From positions 1 to 64,000 of the forward strand of contig CAMJPC010000001.1 of assembly GCA_946407705.1 (NCBI GenBank): a stretch of DNA of 64,000 nucleotides. Reading direction: 5' to 3'. Made by a program: the position numbers and the translations under genes. The DNA comes from an uncultured Clostridia bacterium (GTDB lineage Bacteria > Bacillota > Clostridia > Saccharofermentanales > Saccharofermentanaceae). Of the stretch, positions 1-6,929 are shown one piece after another. The notes beneath the pieces were generated by a model, which saw nothing but the letters and a program-made list of their open reading frames with translations, ran no database searches and was not told where the DNA came from. Numbering within the stretch: the first letter of the stretch is position 1; every line of letters starts with the position of its first letter.

Positions 1-36
1 GCAAAACAAAAGGGTCTGCCAAATCTGGCAAACCCT
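1..36 (-). terminator. Rho-independent terminator of the tRNA-Met/tRNA-Tyr unit
   Basis: On the minus strand a stem of the type AGGGTTTGCCA / TGGCAGACCCT (11-36) is followed by the T-rich tract TTTTGTTTTG (1-10). It lies 3 bases after the CCA end of tRNA-Tyr, so it ends the tRNA transcript. Confidence 0.85.
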
Positions 37-39
37 ATG

Positions 40-124
40 TGGTGGGAAGAGGTGGATTCGAACCACCGAAGTCAGTGACGACAGATTTACAGTCTGTTCC
101 CTTTGGCCGCTCGGGAATCTTCCC
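40..124 (-). tRNA. tRNA-Tyr (anticodon GTA)
   Basis: The minus strand folds as an 85-nt class II tRNA. The acceptor arms are GGGAAGA and TCTTCCC, the CCA end is encoded (complement of 40-42), the anticodon loop CTGTAAA carries GTA, and there is a long variable arm. It is the second gene of a two-tRNA transcript with tRNA-Met 23 bases upstream. Confidence 0.95.
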
Positions 125-147
125 ATGTATTAAGTTGTTTGTGTAGT

Positions 148-224
148 TGGTGGGCCTTCGGGGACTCGAACCCAGGACCCGCCGGTTATGAGCCGGATGC
201 TCTGACCAACTGAGCTAAAGGCCC
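148..224 (-). tRNA. tRNA-Met (anticodon CAT)
   Basis: The minus strand gives a 77-nt tRNA with acceptor GGGCCTT/AAGGCCC, encoded CCA, and the anticodon loop CTCATAA inside a CCGG/CCGG stem. It lacks the three consecutive G-C pairs and the C1-A72 mismatch of an initiator tRNA, so it is an elongator Met tRNA. A tRNA-Ile2 whose CAT is modified to lysidine cannot be excluded by eye. Confidence 0.9.
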
Positions 225-260
225 ACGTTTACACAAGCGGTGCGTTTCAAGCGCTTGAAT

Positions 261-289
261 AGTATATAAATATTGACCCCGTTAGTCAA
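261..289 (-). promoter_or_regulatory. Promoter of the tRNA-Met/tRNA-Tyr unit
   Basis: Reading the minus strand, TTGACT (complement of 284-289), a 17-bp spacer and TATACT (complement of 261-266) form a near-consensus housekeeping promoter 37 bp before tRNA-Met. Its -35 box lies inside the 5' side of the asd terminator hairpin. Confidence 0.8.
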
Positions 290-316
290 GCACATTTTTG
301 CGCACGGCTAACGGGG
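277..316 (-). terminator. asd terminator hairpin overlapping the tRNA promoter
   Basis: CCCCGTTAG (277-285) and CTAACGGGG (308-316) form a perfect 9-bp stem about 10 bases after the asd stop codon. The following minus-strand bases (TCAATATTTATAT) are only moderately T-rich. The distal arm is shared with the -35 region of the tRNA promoter. Confidence 0.6.
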
Positions 317-326
317 CCAAAAAGCC

Positions 327-1412
327 TTATTTTGCAGTAATGTAACCCTTCTTTGTCAGAAGTTCGGCTGTGAGCATACCGCCGCCTGCGGCACCTCTGA
401 GCGTATTATGCGAGAGGCAGCAGAACTTGTAATCGAAGATGATGTCATCTCTCAAGCGTGCAACAGATACACCCATTCCGTTCTCAAACATTGCGTCGAG
501 CTTAGGCTGAGGACGGTTGTCTTCTGCAATGTACTGCAGGAAATGCTTAGGAGCAGAAGGCAGACCGAGCTTGACAGCTTCGCTCTCGTAGTTGTTCCAA
601 ACGTCGATCATCTCTTCGATGGAAGGCTTGTTCTCGAAAGAAACTGATACTGCGGCAGTATGTCCTTCCTGAACAGCTACACGGTAGCACTGTGCGGAGA
701 TAAGGGGCTTTTCAGCGATCTCGATGTGGTCGCCTGCGAACTTACCCCAGACCTTGAGGGGTTCCTTCTCAGACTTCTCCTCTTCACCGCCGATGAAAGG
801 AATTACGTTTCCGACCATCTCAGGCCAGATATCAAAAGTCTTTCCTGCACCGGAGATAGCCTGATATGTGCAGACATTGATAGCCTTGATGCCGTTCTTG
901 AGGAAAGGCGTGAGAGCGGGAACATAGCTCTGAATGGAGCAGTTAGGCTTAACTGCGATGAATCCTCTTGTTGTTCCGAGTCTCTTTCTCTGAGCATCGA
1001 TGAGAGCTGCGTGATCGCTGTTGATCTCAGGGATGATCATGGGAACATCCTCTGTCCAACGGTTTGCGGAGTTGTTTGAAACAACAGGTGTCTCAAGCTT
1101 TGCAACCTTCTCTTCGAGGGCCTTGATCTCATCCTTCTTCATGTTGACTGCACAGAAAGTGAAATCGATCTGCTTGCAGTACTCTTCTATATCTTCCGTA
1201 CTGTACACGACCATCTTCTTAACGTATTCAGGCATCGGCAGATCGATCTTCCAACGGCCTGCAACAGCTTCCTCATAGGTCTTGCCTGCAGAACTGGGAG
1301 ATGCGCAGAGAGCTACGCACTCAAACCAGGGGTGGTTCTCAAGCAATGTAATAAAGCGCTGTCCTACATAACCCGTAGCACCGATAACGCCGACTCTTAA
1401 CTTCTTTTCCAT
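327..1412 (-). CDS. asd: Aspartate-semialdehyde dehydrogenase (archaeal/fungal type)
   Basis: This NADP-dependent enzyme reduces aspartyl phosphate to aspartate semialdehyde, the branch point to lysine/diaminopimelate, threonine and methionine. The 361-aa protein opens with a Rossmann motif GATGYVG (residues 11-17). The catalytic cysteine is C158 in VKPNCSIQ, and the C-terminal region carries the HNTLRGAAGG segment. These sequences match the archaeal/fungal-type subfamily rather than the E. coli type. The ORF can be extended upstream to 1481, but the predicted transcription start is near 1476, so the ATG at 1412 (or 1433) is the real start. The ribosome-binding site is weak (AAAGAG). It is a single gene, divergent from xerC. 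Confidence 0.93.
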   Translation of the reverse strand: MEKKLRVGVIGATGYVGQRFITLLENHPWFECVALCASPSSAGKTYEEAVAGRWKIDLPMPEYVKKMVVYSTEDIEEYCKQIDFTFCAVNMKKDEIKALEEKVAKLETPVVSNNSANRWTEDVPMIIPEINSDHAALIDAQRKRLGTTRGFIAVKPNCSIQSYVPALTPFLKNGIKAINVCTYQAISGAGKTFDIWPEMVGNVIPFIGGEEEKSEKEPLKVWGKFAGDHIEIAEKPLISAQCYRVAVQEGHTAAVSVSFENKPSIEEMIDVWNNYESEAVKLGLPSAPKHFLQYIAEDNRPQPKLDAMFENGMGVSVARLRDDIIFDYKFCCLSHNTLRGAAGGGMLTAELLTKKGYITAK

Positions 1413-1453
1413 ACTCTTTTTCACTACTTTCATTTCGAATTTTGTCCGTGTAT

Positions 1454-1511
1454 CACGTACAATTGTTTTTGGTACGTGCACAATATTAACACAATGACTT
1501 TTTTATAACAA
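1454..1511 (-). promoter_or_regulatory. asd promoter with inverted-repeat operator candidate
   Basis: On the minus strand TTGTTA (complement of 1506-1511), 17 bp and TAATAT (complement of 1483-1488) make a plausible promoter. A perfect inverted repeat CACGTAC (1454-1460) / GTACGTG (1472-1478) sits at the expected transcription start, where a repressor or an RNA hairpin could act. The operator role is inferred. Confidence 0.5.
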
Positions 1512-1587
1512 GTACACCCACTACAAAAAACGGTAAATACCCTGTGATAAAATATAGCAAGATAAACAACCCGGGGGATATTAACGA

Positions 1588-2577
1588 GTGCAGACCTTTC
1601 CCGTACTTGATCAGTACTGCAATTACATGCTTGCCGCGCTCGGAAGATCAGAGCTCACCGTCAAAGAATATACCTACGACATAATCTGCTTCTGCAGGTT
1701 CTATAAGCAGGACAAAATGATGGTTCCCTCTGATGTCTCTTTTGAAGAGATCGACGTATCAGACGTTGACGTTCCCCTTCTCAACAAAGTTACGACGGAC
1801 GACCTGCTCGCCTTCATAATCTGGCTTTCGAGAACCAGAAAGCAGTCCAATGCTTCCCGTGCGAGACATGTCGCTTCCCTTAAGAGTTTCTATAAATACC
1901 TTCACTCGAAAAAACGTCTGATAGACAGCAATCCCGCCTATGATCTCGAGACACCAAAGATCGGCAAGCGCAATCCAAAGTATCTGACACTTGAACAGAG
2001 CCAGAAGCTTCTGACGACGGCATACGAGTCTCCCAAGGAATCAAACGTGCGCGATTACTGCATGCTGACACTCTTCCTCAACTGCGGAATGCGTCTGTCG
2101 GAACTTCGCGGAATCAATACCAATGACATCAGAGGAACCACCCTTACCGTTATCGGTAAAGGTAATAAAGAGAGAACAATATATCTCAACGATTCCTGCC
2201 TGGCCGCTTTGGACGACTGGCTTGCAGAGCGCGAATCCATCAAGATCAAACCCGAAGCAGGTAAAGCCCTCTTTGTATCAAAGCGAGGAACGCGTATCTC
2301 GGATGACATGATACAGATCGTAATTAAGAGGCTTCTCGAAGAAGCCGGCATAGACACGCGCGTTTATTCAGTACACAAACTCAGGCATACCGCAGCTACG
2401 CTCATGTATAAGTACGGGCATGTCGACATAAGAAACCTTCAGATGATTCTGGGACACCAGAGTGTATCAACCACTCAGATCTATACCCACGTAGATGAAG
2501 AAGCTCTCCAGAGAGCTGTAGACAGCAATCCTCTGGCGAGCTTCGATCCCGAAAAGAATTCAGGTAAAAAATCCTGA
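1588..2577 (+). CDS. xerC: Tyrosine site-specific recombinase, XerC/XerD type
   Basis: Tyrosine recombinase of 329 aa, probably a chromosome-dimer resolving Xer protein. The N-terminal SAM-like core-binding domain covers about residues 8-115. The full catalytic set is visible: R169 (NCGMRLSEL), K191 (GKGNKER), H263 and R266 (HKLRHTAA), H290 (LGHQS) and nucleophile Y299 (QIYTHV). The GTG start follows GGGGG with about 10 bases of spacing. The length and lack of an attachment repeat fit a housekeeping Xer protein better than a phage integrase, though tRNA genes lie 1.4 kb away. Its stop codon abuts the stop of the converging downstream gene with no gap. Confidence 0.88.
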   Translation: MQTFPVLDQYCNYMLAALGRSELTVKEYTYDIICFCRFYKQDKMMVPSDVSFEEIDVSDVDVPLLNKVTTDDLLAFIIWLSRTRKQSNASRARHVASLKSFYKYLHSKKRLIDSNPAYDLETPKIGKRNPKYLTLEQSQKLLTTAYESPKESNVRDYCMLTLFLNCGMRLSELRGINTNDIRGTTLTVIGKGNKERTIYLNDSCLAALDDWLAERESIKIKPEAGKALFVSKRGTRISDDMIQIVIKRLLEEAGIDTRVYSVHKLRHTAATLMYKYGHVDIRNLQMILGHQSVSTTQIYTHVDEEALQRAVDSNPLASFDPEKNSGKKS

Positions 2578-3339
2578 TCAGCCGCTGGTGGCGGAAATAA
2601 CTGCTTCCGAAGTCGGATTGATGACGGGAGCCAATACCTCTGTCGTCTCCGTTGTAGCCGCAGTCTCAGTCGAAGTGACGTTAGGATCCCCCTGCTGTTG
2701 CTGCTGAACATTGCTGCCCGCAGGAAGTCTGAGCCTGATCGGATAGAACTGGATCGCGGCAATATACTGCTGCTGGATAGACGACTTCTCGTAGATGTTA
2801 CGTTCCTTGATAAGCGGCGAATTCCTGTAAGGAAGCGTTACCGCCACAAAAGCAACGAACCATACGATTCCCGCGAGGATAAGGACCTCGAACACAAGAA
2901 GCGGAGTTACCTGGAAGAAGCTGCTTACCTTATTGAGCTGCTTGGTCCTCTTAGTCTTCTTAACGTCCGTTGAGATGAACTCAGCCATCTTGTAGCTCTT
3001 CGAATCGATCTTGGTGATGATCTTTTCGATCATGGAATTACGGGTATATTCATCCAGCTTTCTCTCTTCGAAAGTAAGATCTGCCGGAAGCGGATACTCG
3101 GCTACGATAGTCTTTGCATTCTCAAGCAGGAGATCACCGAAATCATAGATTACGCGATCTCCGGGAATAGACATACGCTTTGCGTAGATATCCAGATACG
3201 ATTTGACTATGGCGCGCTCACATCTTGTGGGTTCTTTCGTAATGCCGAAGACGGACGAATATACCATATCAACGGTTGCTTCATAGAAATCCTTGAGATT
3301 CTCTCGTGTCAGTTTCTCATTCCAAAGTTCATCAGACAT
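2578..3339 (-). CDS. Single-pass membrane protein with sigma-region-2-like N-terminus
   Basis: Protein of 253 aa with no family I recognise. The cytoplasmic N-terminal 75 residues (FYEATVDMVYSSVFGITK and onward) have the length and hydrophobic pattern of ECF sigma factor region 2, but no obvious region 4 follows. One transmembrane segment lies at about 145-167 (VTPLLVFEVLILAGIVWFVA), followed by an outside domain with a Gln stretch and a Thr/Glu-rich tail. The ATG has a strong GGAGG site and begins 2 bases after the stop of the upstream 1034-aa gene, so the two are one operon and probably act together. The sigma resemblance is a visual impression only. Confidence 0.8.
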   Translation of the reverse strand: MSDELWNEKLTRENLKDFYEATVDMVYSSVFGITKEPTRCERAIVKSYLDIYAKRMSIPGDRVIYDFGDLLLENAKTIVAEYPLPADLTFEERKLDEYTRNSMIEKIITKIDSKSYKMAEFISTDVKKTKRTKQLNKVSSFFQVTPLLVFEVLILAGIVWFVAFVAVTLPYRNSPLIKERNIYEKSSIQQQYIAAIQFYPIRLRLPAGSNVQQQQQGDPNVTSTETAATTETTEVLAPVINPTSEAVISATSG

Positions 3340-3341
3340 GA

Positions 3342-6300
3342 TCAGAAACCTCCATTTCCGGGATCGTTATCGTTAAGGAAAGCCATAGGATCTGCAGGCT
3401 GCTGCGGATAAGGACTCTGTCCGTACATATCCGGGCCGGGCTGAGGCTGATATGCCTGCTGTACAGGAGCCTGCGGGTACTGCTGATACTGCTGCTGAGG
3501 CATGGGCGGTACGGGTGCCTGCTGATACTGCTGAGGCTGGAACTGCTGCTGAGGCGGAACCGGAGCCTGCTGATACTGCTGCGGCATAGGCGGTACAGGT
3601 GCCTGCTGATACTGCTGTTGCGGCATGGGCGGCACTGGTGCCTGCTGATACTGCTGCTGAGGCATCGGCGGCTGCTGAGGCGCAGGCATCGGCTGTTGCT
3701 GAGGCTGCACGGGAGCATAAGGCTGCGGGCCGGGTTCATGCATAGGCGGCTGAACGGGCGGCTCGGGTTCACCGAAAGGAGACGAAGCTCCATACGCAGG
3801 ATTATTACCCGGAACGGGAGCATTTACCGGAGCAGAAACAGGTCTTCCATAAGGATTGCCCATGGGAGGATTATTCCTTCTTGCCCTTCTGGGTTCAGGT
3901 TTGAGCGAAGGATCGCTCTCATCAAGCTGTGAAGAATATGCGGACGCCGGATAAACGAACGAGATAAGTGCAACAAGAACCGTGATGATGATCATAACGA
4001 TCCTGACGTTATTTACCATGAACGCAGTCATCGCAATGGGCACGATCAGTCCGAAGCCGAGATAGAAAGCATACTCTGCGCACTTTCTGAGGTTGGTCCT
4101 TATCCTGCCGCTGCAGATAAGGTAAAGAGCATAGATGTAATAGAAATCATGAATGCCAAGGCTAATGCCGAGGAAAGCAGATGTTAAGACAAGTGTCTTT
4201 GCTGAAGGCAGAAGCGCGAAAACAAGAAGTCCGAGAACCGTTGAAGCGCTCTGGATAAGAACCCTGATCTTGGATGTCAGGATGTGCTCATAATGAGTCT
4301 TGATAAACATGCAAACCGCGCATGCAGAGAAAGCGCATACGAGGAAATAGAATGACGCCGTGGCAAGTGAGATACCGACATTTCCGAGGAAGTTCGGGAT
4401 GAACACGAGCATGAAAGACAATGATACACCGAGCATGAGGAACGAGGAATTGAGGAACTTCCCTGCCCTTGAATCAGAAAGCACTCTGAGCCAGCTTCCG
4501 ACAGTAAGCGGAGCTTCCTTGACGATCGTGTTGTTCTGCATGAAATAGATCATTCCGACAGCCGTGAGGATCAGAGCAGCGCCGCTGATAACGGAAACGA
4601 TGAGCAATCCGTAACGCTCATAGCAAATGCCCGTAATAACCGTTCCTACGGAAACACCGAGGAAATACGAAGTGCTCTGAACGTTGTGGATTATCCTGTC
4701 ACTGTAGTCCTTGTAGCCCAACTTGCCCGCATTGATCCTGTAATCTCTGAGGAAGTCCAAAGGCATTCCGAAGCAGAAACCGACAGGAAGCGCTATGACT
4801 GCTGTTACGTAAGGGATATTGATGATGCCCGCAACAAGAGCGAGGAAGTATCCCGCACCGGTTACGAAGATCAATGCAACACGGCTCGTAAGCTTTGATT
4901 TGAGTTCAAGCCTGATAGAAGAGAATCCGAAGAATCCCCAGATATAAAGGAGCAGTGCGACTGCGATCAGAGCATGCACCACATAGCGCGGCATATCCGA
5001 CAGAGTGTCCTTAAAATAATCCGCAAAACATATCGGAAGCATGATGGATCCGAAAGCCGCGAAGAACGAAAGGAATCTGTTGGCATTTTCGCCGTACATG
5101 ACGAGTACCGGAGTGTTTCCGGAAATACCCTGGGACATTGTGGATATGATGAGGTTAAGTTCGAAGATCGCAATACCCATCGAGATGGCGATCGAGAAGA
5201 TCGTGAATATCCATGAAAGGCTCATGCCGTTCAAAGTAGACTGGAAATCAGCCTTGGGCATCATGACTTCCAATATGCCTGATACGGTATTCTCGGAAGA
5301 AATGATAGGAGCGATGGCGCAAACATAAGACTTGCCTGCTTCAGTCCTTGAAGTGAAAGCCGTCTCCTGAAGCTGGAAGCAGTTGATGTACTGGTCACCT
5401 ACTCCGGTCAGATAGAACTGTTCGTTGGATGTTCCCTCAACCGTTGAAGAATACAGCCTGAGGAATGAGTCTCCGGCCATCGTATAGACGGAGATCATAT
5501 AAGGCTTGTTCTCAGCGTAGGAATAGATCGGGAGCATGTACGACATGTTCTCTGAAACCTGCGTATAACTGAGTGCCGCTGCTGAAGTAACTGCGCACTT
5601 CTGCATTGCGTCTGCACGTTCACTCTCAAGAGTCGTGATATATACGGAAGAAAGCTGACGTGACATTACGAGGAGAACCACCAATATGATCGCGAAGCAA
5701 TAACCGATCGCAGATGAGATGATCCTCTTGTCACGTGCCTTTGCTGACTCGGAAACCTGAGCGCCTGAATTGCCCTGTCTTCTATGCAGAAGTTTGATGA
5801 GGAGTTCCTGAAGAATGAAGATGACCACACCGATCACGACTGCGATGATGACAGCCGTAAGTATTCTTCCCTCGAGCTTGTTGCCCAGATCATAGAGTCC
5901 GTCAAATGTGCACTTGTATTCGAAAACTCCGACACACATGCCTGTGCTGTCGGTGATGGGAACGATGATGCTCTCGTAGTTCTGTCCGGTAACGGTTGTA
6001 GGATCGTACTTACCGTTGAGCCAGGTGGAGATGTCGCGGTTTGCAACTGCGAATTCGGAAGTATCCCCTACTCCCTCGCTGACGAGAAGTGAAAGCTGAC
6101 CATCCTTGTAAGCGAAAAGACCGTAGCCTTCAGCCGACAGATTTTCGCTGGTGGTATCTGCAAGCATGAGGCTCAGGATCGAACCGTACTTAAGCGGTGA
6201 ATTTACCGTTGCGGATGTGAAATCGTCACCGTCGATGCAGATCTTGGCAACATCACAAACCTGACTGATCTTTTTGTCAGAGATGCTCTTGAACTCACCT

Positions 6301-6446
6301 TCAAACTGAAGTCTCATATGGTGAACCGCGAACGAAACAGCCGCGATAGACACGATAAAAGATACTATTGTAAGAATAACGATTCGCACAAGACGGTCAA
6401 CAACATTGCCCTTCTCCTGAGCGCGATCATTTCTCAGATTTGCCAT
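3342..6446 (-). CDS. Large membrane protein: two extracytoplasmic sensor-like domains, MFS-like core, PQ-rich tail
   Basis: This 1034-aa protein has an unusual layout. Transmembrane segment 1 is at about 18-40, followed by an outside domain (about 45-190) that ends like a Cache domain (GMCVGVFEYKCTFD). Two more helices follow (about 195-215 and 243-263), then a second outside domain of similar design (about 268-415, AIAPIISSENTVSGILEVMM). After that come some 12 hydrophobic segments resembling a major-facilitator transporter (about 418-880). The last 150 residues are Pro/Gln-rich, built on repeats of QQYQQAPVPPMP, and probably cytoplasmic. The start has GAGGTGAGGAC. It heads the operon with the 253-aa protein. 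Function is unknown; a nutrient-sensing transceptor is one possibility. Confidence 0.85.
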   Translation of the reverse strand: MANLRNDRAQEKGNVVDRLVRIVILTIVSFIVSIAAVSFAVHHMRLQFEGEFKSISDKKISQVCDVAKICIDGDDFTSATVNSPLKYGSILSLMLADTTSENLSAEGYGLFAYKDGQLSLLVSEGVGDTSEFAVANRDISTWLNGKYDPTTVTGQNYESIIVPITDSTGMCVGVFEYKCTFDGLYDLGNKLEGRILTAVIIAVVIGVVIFILQELLIKLLHRRQGNSGAQVSESAKARDKRIISSAIGYCFAIILVVLLVMSRQLSSVYITTLESERADAMQKCAVTSAAALSYTQVSENMSYMLPIYSYAENKPYMISVYTMAGDSFLRLYSSTVEGTSNEQFYLTGVGDQYINCFQLQETAFTSRTEAGKSYVCAIAPIISSENTVSGILEVMMPKADFQSTLNGMSLSWIFTIFSIAISMGIAIFELNLIISTMSQGISGNTPVLVMYGENANRFLSFFAAFGSIMLPICFADYFKDTLSDMPRYVVHALIAVALLLYIWGFFGFSSIRLELKSKLTSRVALIFVTGAGYFLALVAGIINIPYVTAVIALPVGFCFGMPLDFLRDYRINAGKLGYKDYSDRIIHNVQSTSYFLGVSVGTVITGICYERYGLLIVSVISGAALILTAVGMIYFMQNNTIVKEAPLTVGSWLRVLSDSRAGKFLNSSFLMLGVSLSFMLVFIPNFLGNVGISLATASFYFLVCAFSACAVCMFIKTHYEHILTSKIRVLIQSASTVLGLLVFALLPSAKTLVLTSAFLGISLGIHDFYYIYALYLICSGRIRTNLRKCAEYAFYLGFGLIVPIAMTAFMVNNVRIVMIIITVLVALISFVYPASAYSSQLDESDPSLKPEPRRARRNNPPMGNPYGRPVSAPVNAPVPGNNPAYGASSPFGEPEPPVQPPMHEPGPQPYAPVQPQQQPMPAPQQPPMPQQQYQQAPVPPMPQQQYQQAPVPPMPQQYQQAPVPPQQQFQPQQYQQAPVPPMPQQQYQQYPQAPVQQAYQPQPGPDMYGQSPYPQQPADPMAFLNDNDPGNGGF

Positions 6447-6507
6447 AAAGTCCTCACCTCTAAAAGTAGTCGGAAAAACTCAATGTAATATTATACTCTT
6501 TAATTTA

Positions 6508-6547
6508 CAAAAAATAAAATAAGGACAACTGCCGAAGCAATTGTCCT
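6508..6547 (-). terminator. Terminator of the tRNA-Leu/tRNA-fMet unit
   Basis: The stem AGGACAA-CTGC / GCA-ATTGTCCT (6522-6547) is followed on the minus strand by TTATTTTATTTTTT. It lies just after the CCA end of tRNA-fMet. Confidence 0.88.
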
Positions 6548-6551
6548 GATA

Positions 6552-6628
6552 TGGTTGCGGAGGTGGGACTCGAACCACACGACCTCCGGGTTATGAGCCC
6601 GACAAGCTACCAACTGCTCTACTCCGCG
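6552..6628 (-). tRNA. Initiator tRNA-fMet (CAT)
   Basis: 77-nt tRNA on the minus strand. It has the initiator hallmarks: a C1-A72 mismatch at the acceptor end (CGCGGAG / CTCCGCA) and three G-C pairs (GGG-CTCATAA-CCC) around the CAT anticodon loop. CCA is encoded. It is co-transcribed behind tRNA-Leu. Confidence 0.95.
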
Positions 6629-6660
6629 ATATTGATTTGTATTGCATTATTCGGAATAAA

Positions 6661-6747
6661 TGGTGCTCGTGACCGGACTTGAACCGGTACGGATTTTACT
6701 CCGACGGATTTTAAGTCCGTTGCGTCTGCCAATTCCGCCACACGAGC
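6661..6747 (-). tRNA. tRNA-Leu (anticodon TAA)
   Basis: 87-nt class II tRNA on the minus strand. Acceptor arms are GCTCGTG/CACGAGC, the anticodon stem-loop is ACGGA-CTTAAAA-TCCGT with TAA, there is a long variable arm, and CCA is encoded. Confidence 0.95.
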
Positions 6748-6767
6748 CTATCCGTAAATGCCACAAG

Positions 6768-6796
6768 ATACTAACACGCGACTCTATTAATGTCAA
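6768..6796 (-). promoter_or_regulatory. Promoter of the tRNA-Leu/tRNA-fMet unit
   Basis: Minus strand TTGACA (complement of 6791-6796), 17-bp spacer, TAGTAT (complement of 6768-6773), 20 bp before tRNA-Leu. The -35 is a perfect consensus. Confidence 0.85.
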
Positions 6797-6869
6797 GGCA
6801 CGGCTTTTTCTGTCAGATTCACCGCTTAAGTTGTAATCTAAACTTAATCTGAACTTCTTTGGTATATTA

Positions 6870-6897
6870 TTGAATGAAAATCGATTATCGATAGAAT
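6870..6897 (+). promoter_or_regulatory. Possible promoter of the Ala/Pro-repeat protein gene
   Basis: TTGAAT (6870-6875), 16 bp, TAGAAT (6892-6897). The spacer contains the near-palindrome ATCGATTATCGAT. This is a moderate match; no better pair was seen before the gene. Confidence 0.4.
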
Positions 6898-6929
6898 AAG
6901 AATATATTTGAAATAGAGAGGAAACAATT

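Noticed and set aside
1413..1481. N-terminal extension of asd
   Set aside because: The extra 23 residues overlap the predicted -10 and transcription start and have no counterpart in the family.
1588..2577. Prophage or island beside the tRNA genes with xerC as integrase
   Set aside because: No phage genes, no tRNA-end duplication, and the protein has the length and wording of housekeeping Xer recombinases.
3332..3823. 163-aa minus-strand ORF in the PQ-rich tail region
   Set aside because: Ser/Arg-rich frame shadow of the repeated Gln/Pro codons of the 1034-aa gene.
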